Positions 17,069 to 25,649 are shown, counted from the stretch's first letter. The stretch is DNA of 64,000 nucleotides from Burkholderiales bacterium RIFCSPHIGHO2_01_FULL_63_240 (GCA_001770725.1 MERU01000002.1:828006-892005); one strand, 5' to 3'. Notes: generated by a model from the sequence alone, not told the origin. Made by a program: numbers and translations.

Positions 17069-17601
17069 TCGCCTGGCAGGCGGATGCCTGGTGGACGCTG
17101 TTCGGCCACTTCCTGGCCCTGTCGCTGATGTCGATCGGCGGGGCCATCACCCTGGTGCCCGACATGCATCGCCGCCTCGTGGATGGCGACCACCTGCTCA
17201 GCGACGCCGACTTCACCGGATCCATCGCCCTGGCCCAGGCCGCGCCAGGCCCCAACGTGCTGTTCGTGGCCCTGATGGGCTGGCACAGCGCGGGCCTGGG
17301 CGGGGCGATGGCCAGCATGCTGGGCATCATGCTGCCCTCCACCACCCTGGCCCTGGCGGTTTCACGCTGGGTGGCCACCCGACGAGACTGGTTGAGCGTG
17401 CGGGCGTTCCAGGCCGGCATGACGCCCGTCACCGTCGGCCTGCTGCTGGCCACCGGCTGGCTGCTCATGCCTCATCCCGGCGAGCACCTGCGCGCCTGGC
17501 TGCTCGCCGTCGCGGTGGCCGTCATCGTCTGGCGCACCCGCATCCGACTGATCTGGCTGGTGGGCGCAGGCGCCGTGCTCGGCGGCCTGGGCTGGGTCTG
17601 A
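17065..17601 (+). CDS. Chromate-transporter family protein, second half-size subunit
   Basis: A 178-residue CHR-domain membrane protein, homologous to the preceding gene but shorter. It has 'LALSLMSIGGAITLVPDMHR' and 'SIALAQAAPGPNVLFVALMG', followed by several hydrophobic helices. The ATG overlaps the previous TGA. The two halves probably insert with opposite topology and form one transporter, as described for two-gene CHR systems. Nothing in the sequence proves that chromate is the substrate. Confidence 0.85.
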   Translation: MIAWQADAWWTLFGHFLALSLMSIGGAITLVPDMHRRLVDGDHLLSDADFTGSIALAQAAPGPNVLFVALMGWHSAGLGGAMASMLGIMLPSTTLALAVSRWVATRRDWLSVRAFQAGMTPVTVGLLLATGWLLMPHPGEHLRAWLLAVAVAVIVWRTRIRLIWLVGAGAVLGGLGWV

Positions 17602-17632
17602 ACCACCGCCGCAACCACACCTTGCTCAACCC

Positions 17633-17923
17633 ATGGCCATGTCCAGCACACCCGAGATCGACATCCAGCATCACCCCGAACAGGGGCGTTTCGAAGCCAT
17701 CGTCGAAGGGCTGCGCTGCGAGGTCGACTACCACCTCAGCCCCGGCCGCATGCACATCACGCACACGGGCGTGCCGGGCCCACTGGAAGGCCGCGGCATC
17801 GCGGCGGCACTGGTGAGGCACGCCCTGACCTGGGCCCGCAACGAGCGCCTGAAGGTGGACCCGCTGTGCAGCTACGTGGCGGTGTACCTGCGGCACCACC
17901 CCGAGTGGCACGACCTGCGCTGA
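17633..17923 (+). CDS. Small GNAT-like N-acetyltransferase (YidJ/Gcn5-related type)
   Basis: A 96-residue single-domain protein matching the minimal GNAT_acetyltr_2 form. The strand 'RFEAIVEGLRCEVDYHLS' is followed by the acetyl-CoA-binding-like loop 'PLEGRGIAAALVRHALTWAR' and by 'VDPLCSYVAVYLRHHPEW', typical for the family. The cellular role is unknown. It lies 31 bases after the transporter and may be the last gene of that unit. Its end is 12 bases from the convergent exosortase gene. Confidence 0.85.
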   Translation: MAMSSTPEIDIQHHPEQGRFEAIVEGLRCEVDYHLSPGRMHITHTGVPGPLEGRGIAAALVRHALTWARNERLKVDPLCSYVAVYLRHHPEWHDLR

Positions 17924-17935
17924 GGCCATGCGGCC

Positions 17936-19507
17936 TCAGGAGCCGCCGCCCCGCACCCCCGTCGTGCGCAGGCGCTGCGCCTCATTCTGGGCCTGATCCA
18001 GCGCCTGCACGAAAGCGGCTTGCAGGCGCCAGGCCGCTTCGGCGTCCCCGCCCAGCGACGACACCCGCACCAGCAGGCCATCGTCGATGCCCCGGCCCTT
18101 CAAGCTCGCCGCGAGCTGATCCAGCTTGAAGTGCAACTCGTCCGTCACCACGCGGTCACCCAACAGGCGCCAATACGTGATGGGTTCCCGACGCTCCGGC
18201 ATGGTCGCCACCAGCCGGGACACAGGCAAGCGATGTCCGGGCAGATCAATGTGCCCGGCCTGCACAGCCCCCACCTCGAAGCCACCGGCCTTGTAGCAAA
18301 CTTCCGGCCGGTGAACTTGCAGCCCGACCGACTGCTGCCGTCCATAGGCCACCGACAACATCATGCGCTCGCCCGCCGGGTTCACGTACACGCGCTCCAG
18401 CACCTGGTCGTACATCTGGAATCGCTTGGCCTGCTCAAAAGCCGGACGCACAAAGCCCACAGAGACCGGATCAGGTCGCCACTCGCCGACCTGCCCTGGG
18501 AACAGGGATTCCAGCGGCACCAGCGCGCGCGCATTCGCCTCAGGCGACGTCTGCGGCCGACCCAGGTGAGCGGCGCCAGCGGCCAGCAGCAAGGTCGCCA
18601 GCAAGCACACATGGCGCAAAGAAACAGCACCCGCCACCAGCTTCCCGGCCTCCGGACTCGACGGCGCAGAGGCCACCGCCCCGTCGGGCCAGATCCAGCC
18701 CAGCACCCAGTCAACGGCTGCCATGAGCATCAACGCGAGTGCGAACAGCACGATGCCCGCAAAGTCGTGGATGAAGCCCTGGCCCGCATCGTCACCAAAG
18801 TGGTAGGTCACCAGCACCAGGATCATCACCCGCAGCACATTGGCCACGAAGGACACTGGCACCGCCATGATCGCCAGCCAGATGGTGCGCCAGCGCGAAG
18901 TGTGTCCGGCCAGATGGCTGTAGAGCAGGCCCATGGCTTCGAGGATGAACATCGAGTGCAGGCCCGCACAGGCTTCGGCCACCAGCAACTGGTACTGCCC
19001 CACCGTCAGCACCACACCGCTGCGCCCAATGGGATAGCCCACGCCGGACAGGATGCCGGCCGCCAGGACCGACACAGCCTCCTTCAGGGGCGCCGTCAAC
19101 ATCAGCACCAGGGAGAAGGGCAAGGGCATGGCGAATAGACAGAACAACCAGGCGAACCAGGTGCGCCGCAAACCGCCCGCCCCCCTCGCCAGCCAGGTGA
19201 TCAGCATGGCCAGCCACCACACCGACAACAGCTCGATGCGGATGAACTCCTGCGAGCGCCCGAACGCATAGGCCAGGATGCCCAGCCCCCAAGCCAGCCA
19301 GAACCACTTCGGCCAAGGCCCCTGCCACGGGCGGTCATCGGGGTGCCGCTGACGCCACAGCAGCCAGATCGCCACAGACAACAAGAGCAACTCATGCCCC
19401 TGGCTGTAGCCCGACCAGGTGCCAAACAGGAAGCCCCAGAGGGTTGGGCCAGCCAGGCACAACCATCCCAGGATCAGCATCGACACCGGAGTCAAACGCG
19501 CCTGCAT
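17936..19507 (-). CDS. Exosortase fused to EpsI domain (PEP-CTERM protein sorting)
   Basis: A 523-residue protein. Residues about 10-270 form a polytopic exosortase with the putative catalytic Cys180 ('AEACAGLHSM'), Arg226 ('NVLRVMIL') and His247 ('FIHDFAG'). After a further helix (about 290-310), residues about 315-510 form an EpsI/DUF3485 domain ('HRPEVCYKAGGF'). Exosortases are thought to cleave C-terminal sorting signals of the PEP-CTERM type at the inner membrane. The start at 19507 lies 13 bases after epsD. It is probably of XrtB type, given the EpsD neighbour, but the subtype is inference. Convergent with the small GNAT gene. Confidence 0.9.
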   Translation of the reverse strand: MQARLTPVSMLILGWLCLAGPTLWGFLFGTWSGYSQGHELLLLSVAIWLLWRQRHPDDRPWQGPWPKWFWLAWGLGILAYAFGRSQEFIRIELLSVWWLAMLITWLARGAGGLRRTWFAWLFCLFAMPLPFSLVLMLTAPLKEAVSVLAAGILSGVGYPIGRSGVVLTVGQYQLLVAEACAGLHSMFILEAMGLLYSHLAGHTSRWRTIWLAIMAVPVSFVANVLRVMILVLVTYHFGDDAGQGFIHDFAGIVLFALALMLMAAVDWVLGWIWPDGAVASAPSSPEAGKLVAGAVSLRHVCLLATLLLAAGAAHLGRPQTSPEANARALVPLESLFPGQVGEWRPDPVSVGFVRPAFEQAKRFQMYDQVLERVYVNPAGERMMLSVAYGRQQSVGLQVHRPEVCYKAGGFEVGAVQAGHIDLPGHRLPVSRLVATMPERREPITYWRLLGDRVVTDELHFKLDQLAASLKGRGIDDGLLVRVSSLGGDAEAAWRLQAAFVQALDQAQNEAQRLRTTGVRGGGS

Positions 19508-19520
19508 GGAGGTGCCCAAC

Positions 19521-20378
19521 TCAGGGTTGTGATGCAGCCGAAGCCGACGCGGCGGCGGTTTGCCGGCGTTCGATGCGGGCCTCATTGCGCAGCTTCTTCA
19601 TGCCTTCCTGGACCGCCTGCATGCGGGCACGCTTGACCAGGGCCGCCTGGATGGCCGGCTTGGCCTGCGCCAGCAACATCGGAGACTCTTCCGCGCCAAC
19701 CAGGGTCAGCACCACAACGGCGTCCCCCCTCTGCATGGCCAGGGAACGGCCGGGCTGCAGCTGGGCCAGCCTGGGCAACAAATCCATGGGCACGTTCTCG
19801 GCCGCCACGGTGGAGCGCTGAGTGGTCTTGCGCAGGCCCTTGGCACTCAGGTGCAGGTGAAGCGTGTCGATGCCGGACAAGGTTGGCAGTTGCTGAACCA
19901 AGGCATCGACCTCCGACTGCGAACCGGGACGAACCACGGTCTCCTCCATCTGGTAGATCTTTCGCTGCACGAACAGCTCTGGGTGCTCGTCGTAATAGCG
20001 ATTGATCGCCGTCGTGTCGGGCTGACTGGCCTGGTTGGCGAGTTGATCCTGGTAGGCACGCGCCAGCACCTCGCGCTGAGCCAGGGCCAGGGCCTGGATC
20101 ACCTGCGGCTGCTTGTCGAGTCCGGCTTTGGCAGCCGCCTGTGCGGCCAGCTCCTGCTCGATCAGGACATCCAGGGCCCGGTCGGCCGCCTGGGGTCCCC
20201 ACTGGGCAGCCACGACGGGCTGAGCGCGCAACAGGGCCTGCACCTGGTGGACGGAGATGTCACCCTGGTTGACCTGGGCCGCGACCTGAGAATCGGCCGC
20301 GCCGCCGCCTCCGCGGTTGCACCCCATCAGCGCCAGGCTCACCCCCAGCAGCAGCCAACCTTTGCTCCATCGCACCAT
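19521..20378 (-). CDS. epsD: EpsD-family peptidyl-prolyl isomerase-like lipoprotein
   Basis: A 285-residue lipoprotein: the signal ends in LALMGC, with Cys at residue 20. It has SurA/parvulin-like organisation, with an N-terminal helical 'LDVLIEQELAAQAAAKAG' segment followed by 'INRYYDEHPELFVQRKIYQM' leading into a parvulin-like domain. EpsD homologues accompany exosortase loci and exopolysaccharide clusters. A good GGTGAAG site precedes the ATG at 20376-20378. It immediately precedes the exosortase and likely assists folding or delivery of sorted proteins; that role is inference. Confidence 0.88.
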   Translation of the reverse strand: MVRWSKGWLLLGVSLALMGCNRGGGGAADSQVAAQVNQGDISVHQVQALLRAQPVVAAQWGPQAADRALDVLIEQELAAQAAAKAGLDKQPQVIQALALAQREVLARAYQDQLANQASQPDTTAINRYYDEHPELFVQRKIYQMEETVVRPGSQSEVDALVQQLPTLSGIDTLHLHLSAKGLRKTTQRSTVAAENVPMDLLPRLAQLQPGRSLAMQRGDAVVVLTLVGAEESPMLLAQAKPAIQAALVKRARMQAVQEGMKKLRNEARIERRQTAAASASAASQP

Positions 20379-20465
20379 GTGTCTTCACCTTGTTGACTCA
20401 ACAGCCTGACATCTTGTCACATGGTGAATCAGGCTGAGCCAGGTGCGAGAAGTCGAGGCCAAAAG

Positions 20466-20490
20466 AAAACGGGCCCAAAGGCCCGTTTTT
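20466..20490. terminator. Terminator of PEP-CTERM gene
   Basis: An AAAACGGGCC/GGCCCGTTTT stem with a 4-base loop lies 18 bases past the PEP-CTERM stop on the minus strand. It has A/T runs on both sides and separates that gene from epsD. Confidence 0.85.
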
Positions 20491-20507
20491 CACTCGTCTG
20501 CCTGGGA

Positions 20508-21065
20508 TCAGGCTTGCTGCTTGCGACGGCGCAGCATGAAACCGACACCCGCCAGTCCCATCAGGGTCATGGCGACATCGGAGGCCTCCGGAGCCGGCGA
20601 GGCCACGGCGGTGGTCGAAATCTGACCGGAATACTTGGCCAAGTCACCCGAACCTGCGCCCAGCGACACATTGCCGTTGACAGCCAGCGAGTAGGTGCCA
20701 GCGGTCAGCCCGGAGAAGGTGAAGGTGTTGGCCGCGGGGACATACAGGTCGTAGTCCATCACGGTGGACGGGTTGACCGTGGTGCCCTTGTAAAGGATCA
20801 AGCTGGTGATGTCCACGTCACGGAAGTCGATGAAGGCGCGGAACGTGTTGCTGTCGTTCGTGTAGCCGCTCACCGAGCCGTTGCCAGCGATGGAGAAGGT
20901 GTAGATGTCGCTGAAGTTCACCGACTGGTTGAACGTGTTGCCGAAGTTCGTCGGGGTGGCCGACAGTTCGCCAAGGTTCGTGGTGGTGGTGACCTGGGCG
21001 AAAGCCGAAGCCGCCAGGACGGTGGAGGCCACGACGCCACCGAGGAACTTGTGCAGACCGTTCAT
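20508..21065 (-). CDS. PEP-CTERM-type secreted protein with variant PEA sorting signal
   Basis: A 185-residue protein with a signal peptide (residues 1-23, ending ASAFAQ). The Thr/Ser/Asn-rich body contains 'NFSDIYTFSIAG', reminiscent of FxDxF-type PEP-CTERM proteins. The C-terminus is a sorting signal: 'PAPEASDVAMTLMGLAGVG', then 'FMLRRRKQQA'. The usual PEP is PEA here, with no Trp after it. The ATG at 21063-21065 follows a good GGGAGAAG site. It sits directly upstream of epsD and the exosortase, so it is a probable substrate of that exosortase. Likely surface or extracellular; function unknown. Confidence 0.88.
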   Translation of the reverse strand: MNGLHKFLGGVVASTVLAASAFAQVTTTTNLGELSATPTNFGNTFNQSVNFSDIYTFSIAGNGSVSGYTNDSNTFRAFIDFRDVDITSLILYKGTTVNPSTVMDYDLYVPAANTFTFSGLTAGTYSLAVNGNVSLGAGSGDLAKYSGQISTTAVASPAPEASDVAMTLMGLAGVGFMLRRRKQQA

Positions 21066-21176
21066 TGTTCTTCTCCCGAAGGAACTGTTGATGGGTGAAC
21101 GATATCGGGAAATGTTTCCGTTTGTTATCCCTCGTTTGCGTGTCATCGTGCACAGGGCCCCTACCGTGTTTACCCT

Positions 21177-22508
21177 TTATTTCACTTGACGCAAAAGTGG
21201 CTTGATGGCCGCCGCCATCCGGGCCGCAGCACCCCGGTGGGTGGCGGCGAAGGTCAAAGCCGCCTCCCGCGAAGCGGGGAGCCGACCATCTTGCAGGGCC
21301 CGCGACACCAGTTGGCAGGCCTCGTCGAACGTTGGCACGCGCCAGGCCGCGCCCGCCGCCAGGCCATGCTCGGCCGCTTCGGCGAAATTGAAGGTCGAGG
21401 GGCCGAGCACCAGCGGGCAGCCGCAGGCCGCCGCTTCGATGAGGTTCTGTCCACCCAGGGGGACGAAGCTGCCGCCCAGCAGTGCGATGTCGGCCGCGGC
21501 GTAATAGGCGGGCATCTCACCCATGCTGTCGCCAAGCCAGACGTCGGCCGACAGCGCCAGGTCGTCGGGGCCCGCCTCGCCCCATGCGCTGCGGCGAGAG
21601 ACCCGCCAGCCCATGGCTTCGATGGCGGCGGCCACTTCGTCGAAGCGCTGAGGGTGACGCGGCACGATGAACAGCCTGGGCACCTCGCTCGCGGGCAGCC
21701 CGCCGACCTGCTTGCGCCATGCCGCCAACAGCTGGGGCTCTTCGCCCTCGCGGGTGCTGGCGGCCAGCACGACGGGTCGGCCCAGCGCTTCGCGCCAGGC
21801 CCGGCCGCGCGCCAGCAACTCGGGCGGCGGGGTCATGTCGAACTTGACGTTGCCCATCACCTCCACCGGCCGTGCCCCCATGCGCCGCAAGCGGTCGGCA
21901 TCGGCTTCGGTCTGAGCCAGGGTCAGGCTCAGCGCTGCGGCGGCGGGTTGGAGCAGCGCGGCAAATCGCTGCCCCTGTCGCAGGCTCTTGTCGCTCAGGC
22001 GTGCGTTGGCCAGCACCATCGGGATGCCGTGGCGGCGGGCCTCGTGCATCAGGTTGGGCCAGACCTCGGTTTCCATCAGCACCCCGACGTCCGGCCTGAA
22101 ATGCGCGAAAAAGCGCCGCACGGCACCCGGGGTGTCGAAGGGCAGCCAGGCCTGGGCATCGCCAGGCTTGATCAGCGCCACACCCGCCTCGCGCCCGGTG
22201 GCGGTCGTGTGGGTCAGCAACAGGCGCATGCCGGGCAGGCTGGCTCGCAGGGCCTGAACCAGGGGCGTGGCCGCCCGGGTCTCACCCAGCGAGACGGCGT
22301 GCAACCAGATCACCGGCGAGCGGGCGTCCGCTTGCCAGGCCGGGCCTGTGTGCCAGCCCAGGCGCTGTGGCCAGAAGTGGCGGTAGGCAGGCTCGTCACG
22401 GCCGCGCGACCACACCCGCCAGAGGTAGGCAGGCGTGCCCAGCCTCAGCAAGGTCGAGTACAGCTGGCGGGCCAGCCAGGCCCGCGCAGGAGACGTGGGC
22501 GCGGTCAA
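21177..22508 (-). CDS. waaA: 3-deoxy-D-manno-octulosonic acid transferase
   Basis: A 443-residue Kdo transferase that adds Kdo from CMP-Kdo to the lipid A precursor at the inner membrane. The N-terminal segment 'ARQLYSTLLRLGTPAYLWRV' gives a membrane anchor. Residues about 60-190 form the glycosyltransferase N domain ('VIWLHAVSLGETRAATPLV', 'LLLTHTTATGREAG'). The C domain has 'LLGGSFVPLGGQNLIEAAA'. The start must be TTG at 22508, because the in-frame TGA of the preceding gene lies just six bases upstream and the first internal ATG would remove the anchor. Coupled to the phosphomannomutase gene. Confidence 0.94.
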   Translation of the reverse strand: MTAPTSPARAWLARQLYSTLLRLGTPAYLWRVWSRGRDEPAYRHFWPQRLGWHTGPAWQADARSPVIWLHAVSLGETRAATPLVQALRASLPGMRLLLTHTTATGREAGVALIKPGDAQAWLPFDTPGAVRRFFAHFRPDVGVLMETEVWPNLMHEARRHGIPMVLANARLSDKSLRQGQRFAALLQPAAAALSLTLAQTEADADRLRRMGARPVEVMGNVKFDMTPPPELLARGRAWREALGRPVVLAASTREGEEPQLLAAWRKQVGGLPASEVPRLFIVPRHPQRFDEVAAAIEAMGWRVSRRSAWGEAGPDDLALSADVWLGDSMGEMPAYYAAADIALLGGSFVPLGGQNLIEAAACGCPLVLGPSTFNFAEAAEHGLAAGAAWRVPTFDEACQLVSRALQDGRLPASREAALTFAATHRGAAARMAAAIKPLLRQVK

Positions 22509-22511
22509 CGT

Positions 22512-23900
22512 TCAGTGAGCCGAAGCACCCACGTGCGCGTCGGGCTTGACCGCCAGGATGGCCGCCATGAAATGCGACTGGATGCGCTCCAGCGCCGCGG
22601 GCGTCTGGCCTTCGAAGCGCAGCACCAGCACCGGCGTGGTGTTCGAAGCCCGCACCAGCCCGAAGCCATCGTCGTAGTCGGCGCGCAGGCCGTCGATGGT
22701 GGTCAGCTGGGCGCCGTCGAACTTGGCGGTTTCACGCAGCTTCTCGATGACGGCATGGTGTTCGCCTTCGGCGCAGGGCACGTTGAGCTCGGGCGTGCTG
22801 TGGCTGGTGGGCAGCGCGTTGAGCACGGCGCTCGGGTCGGGCACCTTCGAGAGGATCTCGAGCAGGCGCGCGGCCGTGTAGGTGGCGTCGTCGAAGCCGT
22901 ACCAGCGCTCGGCAAAGAAGATGTGGCCGCTCATCTCGCCGGCGAACGGCGCGCCGGTTTCCTTGAGCTTGGCCTTGACCAGCGAGTGACCGGTCTTGTA
23001 CATCACGGGCTCGCCACCCGCGGCACGAACGGCCACGGCCAGTTGCTGGCTGCATTTGACGTCGTAGATGATCTTGCCGCCGGGCACGCGGCTGAGCACG
23101 TCGCGGGCGAACAGCATGATCTGACGGTCGGGGAAGATGTTGTTGCCTTCCTTGGTGACCACGCCCAGGCGGTCGCCATCGCCGTCGAAGGCCAGGCCCA
23201 GGTCGGCGCCCTGCTCTTTGACGGCCTGGATCAGGTCGCGCAGGTTCTCGGGCTTGGAGGGATCGGGGTGGTGGTTGGGGAAGTCGCCATCGACCTCGGA
23301 GTACAGCTCGGTGACCTCGCAGCCCAACGCGCGCAGGATGCCAGGCGCCGATGCGCCCGGGATGCCGTTGCCCGAGTCGACCACGATCTTGAGCGGGCGT
23401 GCCAGCTTGGCGTCACCCACGATGCGCTGCGTGTACTCGGGCAGCACGTCGAGGGTGCTCAGGCTGCCCTGGCCTTGTGCGTAGTCTTCGGCCTCGATGC
23501 GCTGGCGCAGGCCCTGGATGTCATCGCCATAGATGGCGCGGCCAGCCAGCACCATCTTGAAGCCGTTGTAGTCCTTGGGGTTGTGGCTGCCCGTGACCTG
23601 GATGCCGCTGTGGCAACCCTGATCGGCGCGCGTGGCGGCCACGTAATAGAGCATGGGCGTGGTGACGGCCCCCAGGTCGATCACGTTGATGCCGGTGCTG
23701 CGCAGGCCCTTGATGAGCGCGCCACTGAGCGATGGGCCGGAGAGGCGACCGTCGCGGCCGATGGCCACGGCCTTCTCGCCGAGCTTGAGCGCTTCGGTGC
23801 CGAAGGCACGGCCCAGGTGTTCGGCCACGGCTTCGTTCAAGGTCTGCCCGACGATGCCGCGGATGTCATAGGCCTTGAAGATGGAAGCTGCGACTTGCAT
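22512..23900 (-). CDS. Phosphomannomutase/phosphoglucomutase
   Basis: A 462-residue alpha-D-phosphohexomutase (ManB/AlgC type) that interconverts 1- and 6-phosphates of mannose or glucose for surface-sugar synthesis; cytosolic. It begins 'FKAYDIRGIVGQTLNEAVAE'. The phosphoserine loop is TGSHNPKDYNG (near residue 103), the metal loop is DGDGDRLG, and the substrate loop contains 'GEMSGHIFF'. I chose the ATG at 23898-23900; longer starts have no family match. Its stop TGA is followed after one codon by the waaA start in the same frame, so the two are co-transcribed. Confidence 0.94.
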   Translation of the reverse strand: MQVAASIFKAYDIRGIVGQTLNEAVAEHLGRAFGTEALKLGEKAVAIGRDGRLSGPSLSGALIKGLRSTGINVIDLGAVTTPMLYYVAATRADQGCHSGIQVTGSHNPKDYNGFKMVLAGRAIYGDDIQGLRQRIEAEDYAQGQGSLSTLDVLPEYTQRIVGDAKLARPLKIVVDSGNGIPGASAPGILRALGCEVTELYSEVDGDFPNHHPDPSKPENLRDLIQAVKEQGADLGLAFDGDGDRLGVVTKEGNNIFPDRQIMLFARDVLSRVPGGKIIYDVKCSQQLAVAVRAAGGEPVMYKTGHSLVKAKLKETGAPFAGEMSGHIFFAERWYGFDDATYTAARLLEILSKVPDPSAVLNALPTSHSTPELNVPCAEGEHHAVIEKLRETAKFDGAQLTTIDGLRADYDDGFGLVRASNTTPVLVLRFEGQTPAALERIQSHFMAAILAVKPDAHVGASAH

Positions 23901-24067
23901 GGTGATCCTTTTTGGTCTGGATGGGTTGTGACGGGCGTCGGGCGGCATCGTGTGGCACCCCGTCCGGTGCCGGCATTGTAGGGAGCAAGACGGGGGCCAC
24001 ATGCGCTGGACGCCCCGAGGATGCAGGGGGCATGTGACAGTTGGTGAGCCCCGTATCATCGGGCCGG

Positions 24068-24991
24068 ATGAAACCGCGCGACCTGCTCACCCTCATCGCC
24101 TTGGCCGCCGTGTGGGGTGCTTCCTTCCTGTTCCTGCGCGTGGCCGCCCCCGTGGTGGGGCCCGTGGCGGTGGCCGCGGCGCGCGTGGGCCTGGCGGCCC
24201 TTCTGCTCGGCCTGGCCTTGCTGGTCATGCGCCAATCCTGGCCCGCGCGCCACAACTGGCCCGACCTGATGGTGTCGGCGCTGCTGTCCTGCGTGGTGCC
24301 GGCCTTGTGCCTGGGGCAGGCTGCGCTGTCGTTGCCGGCGGGGTTGATGTCGATCCTCAACGCGACCACGCCGCTGTGGGGCGTGCTGGTGGGCTGGGCG
24401 TGGTCCCGGCAGGCGCCGTCGCGCGCGGTGGTGGGCGGCATGCTGGCCGGCTTGATCGGGGTCGGCATCCTGACGGGCCCGGGCATTGGCAGCCCCGCCC
24501 CTTCTGGCTCGGCTTCGGCCCGTTTCGCGCCGGTGGTGCTGATCCTGGTGGCCACGCTGTCGTACGCCATCTCGGTGCACCACGCCCGCCGTCGCCTGCA
24601 GCACCTCAGCCCGCTGGTGCTGTGCGCCGGCACGATGGTGCTGGCCTCGGCCTGCCTGATCGGGCCCGCGCTGTTCGTCGGCCCCGCGGGCCTGCCATCC
24701 GGCTTGTGGTCGGATGTGCCCATGGCAGCCTGGGGCGCCATGTTCGCGCTGGGGGCCGTCTGCACGGCGCTGGCCTACACGGTGTTCTTCCAGCTGATCC
24801 AGCGCCTGGGCCCGACGCCCGCGCTCACCGTCACCTTTCTCATCCCGGTGTTCGGCATGCTGTGGGGCGCCCTCTTCCTGCACGAAGCCATCACGCCGCT
24901 GATGTTGCTGGGCACCGCCATCATCGCCTGGGGGACCTGGCAGTCCGCTCGCGTGCCCGCCATCACCAGCGCTGCGCACCAAGTCACCTGA
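24068..24991 (+). CDS. DMT-superfamily (EamA) transporter
   Basis: A 307-residue inner-membrane protein with about ten hydrophobic segments in two EamA repeats ('LIALAAVWGASFLFLRVAAP' at the N-terminus and 'VTFLIPVFGMLWGALFLHEA' in the second half). Family members export or import metabolites such as amino acids; the substrate is unknown. The ATG at 24068 is chosen because the longer in-frame start adds a polar leader. It is divergent from the phosphomannomutase gene (167 bases between starts) and precedes a MaoC gene by 30 bases. Confidence 0.9.
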   Translation: MKPRDLLTLIALAAVWGASFLFLRVAAPVVGPVAVAAARVGLAALLLGLALLVMRQSWPARHNWPDLMVSALLSCVVPALCLGQAALSLPAGLMSILNATTPLWGVLVGWAWSRQAPSRAVVGGMLAGLIGVGILTGPGIGSPAPSGSASARFAPVVLILVATLSYAISVHHARRRLQHLSPLVLCAGTMVLASACLIGPALFVGPAGLPSGLWSDVPMAAWGAMFALGAVCTALAYTVFFQLIQRLGPTPALTVTFLIPVFGMLWGALFLHEAITPLMLLGTAIIAWGTWQSARVPAITSAAHQVT

Positions 24992-25021
24992 AGCCGCTCT
25001 CAACCCTGGAAAACCACCAAC

Positions 25022-25528
25022 ATGGACCATGACAAGCCGCCCGCCATCCGCTGGCATTGGGAAGACATCCAGGAAGGCCTTTGCCTGACCTTCGGCCCCA
25101 AGCGCGTGGAACGCGACGAGGTCGTGCGCTTCGCCACCGAATTCGACCCCCAGCCCTTTCACCTGAGCGAAGAGGCGGGCAAGGCCTCGCTGTTCGGCGG
25201 GCTGGCCGCCAGCGGCTGGCACACGGCCGGCATCGTCATGCGCCTGATGTGCGACGGCTTCCTGCTGCAGTCCAGCAGCCTGGGCTCGCCCGGGCTGGAC
25301 AGCCTGCGCTGGCTCAAGCCCGTGATGGTGGGCGACGAGGTGCGCGCCCGCATGACGGTGCTGGCCAAGCGACCGATGCGCAGCAAGCCACACGTGGGGC
25401 TGGTGCAGACTCGCTGGGAAGCCCTCAACCAGCGCGACGAGGTGGTGATGACGATCGAGAGCTGGGCGATGTTCGGGCGGCGCGAAGCCGCGACCGCCAC
25501 CGATGGCACGAACGCCCCTGCAGCGTGA
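25022..25528 (+). CDS. MaoC-family hotdog dehydratase-like protein
   Basis: A 168-residue single-hotdog protein with the hydratase motif 'FATEFDPQPFHLSEEAG', in which Asp and His are the expected catalytic pair, and 'LFGGLAASGWHTAG'. The family hydrates enoyl-CoA or related thioesters; members of this length are often annotated as R-specific enoyl-CoA hydratase-like or acyl dehydratase. Cytosolic. It follows the DMT transporter by 30 bases on the same strand and ends at a hairpin shared with the tRNA operon on the other strand. Substrate unknown. Confidence 0.87.
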   Translation: MDHDKPPAIRWHWEDIQEGLCLTFGPKRVERDEVVRFATEFDPQPFHLSEEAGKASLFGGLAASGWHTAGIVMRLMCDGFLLQSSSLGSPGLDSLRWLKPVMVGDEVRARMTVLAKRPMRSKPHVGLVQTRWEALNQRDEVVMTIESWAMFGRREAATATDGTNAPAA

Positions 25529-25532
25529 AAGC

Positions 25533-25566
25533 AAAAAGCCCTGATGGCGAGAACCATCAGGGCTTT
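25533..25566. terminator. Terminator of tRNA operon (and of MaoC gene)
   Basis: AAAGCCCTGATGG pairs with CCATCAGGGCTTT over a 6-base loop. On the minus strand five T residues follow, a strong terminator for the tRNA operon; the plus side has only TTT. Confidence 0.9.
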
Positions 25567-25572
25567 GCATCT

Positions 25573-25649
25573 TGGCGGAGTGGACGGGACTCGAACCCGC
25601 GACCCCCGGCGTGACAGGCCGGTATTCTAACCGACTGAACTACCACTCC
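25573..25649 (-). tRNA. tRNA-Asp (GTC), copy 1
   Basis: A 77-base cloverleaf with encoded CCA, acceptor arms GGAGTGG/CCACTCC and anticodon loop CTGTCAC (GTC). It is the last tRNA of the operon and differs by one D-loop base from the second Asp copy. Confidence 0.97.

Noticed and set aside
16439-17601. Chromate transporter as a single gene broken by a mutation
   Set aside because: The halves overlap by ATGA with proper starts, and two-gene half-size systems are a known form of this family.
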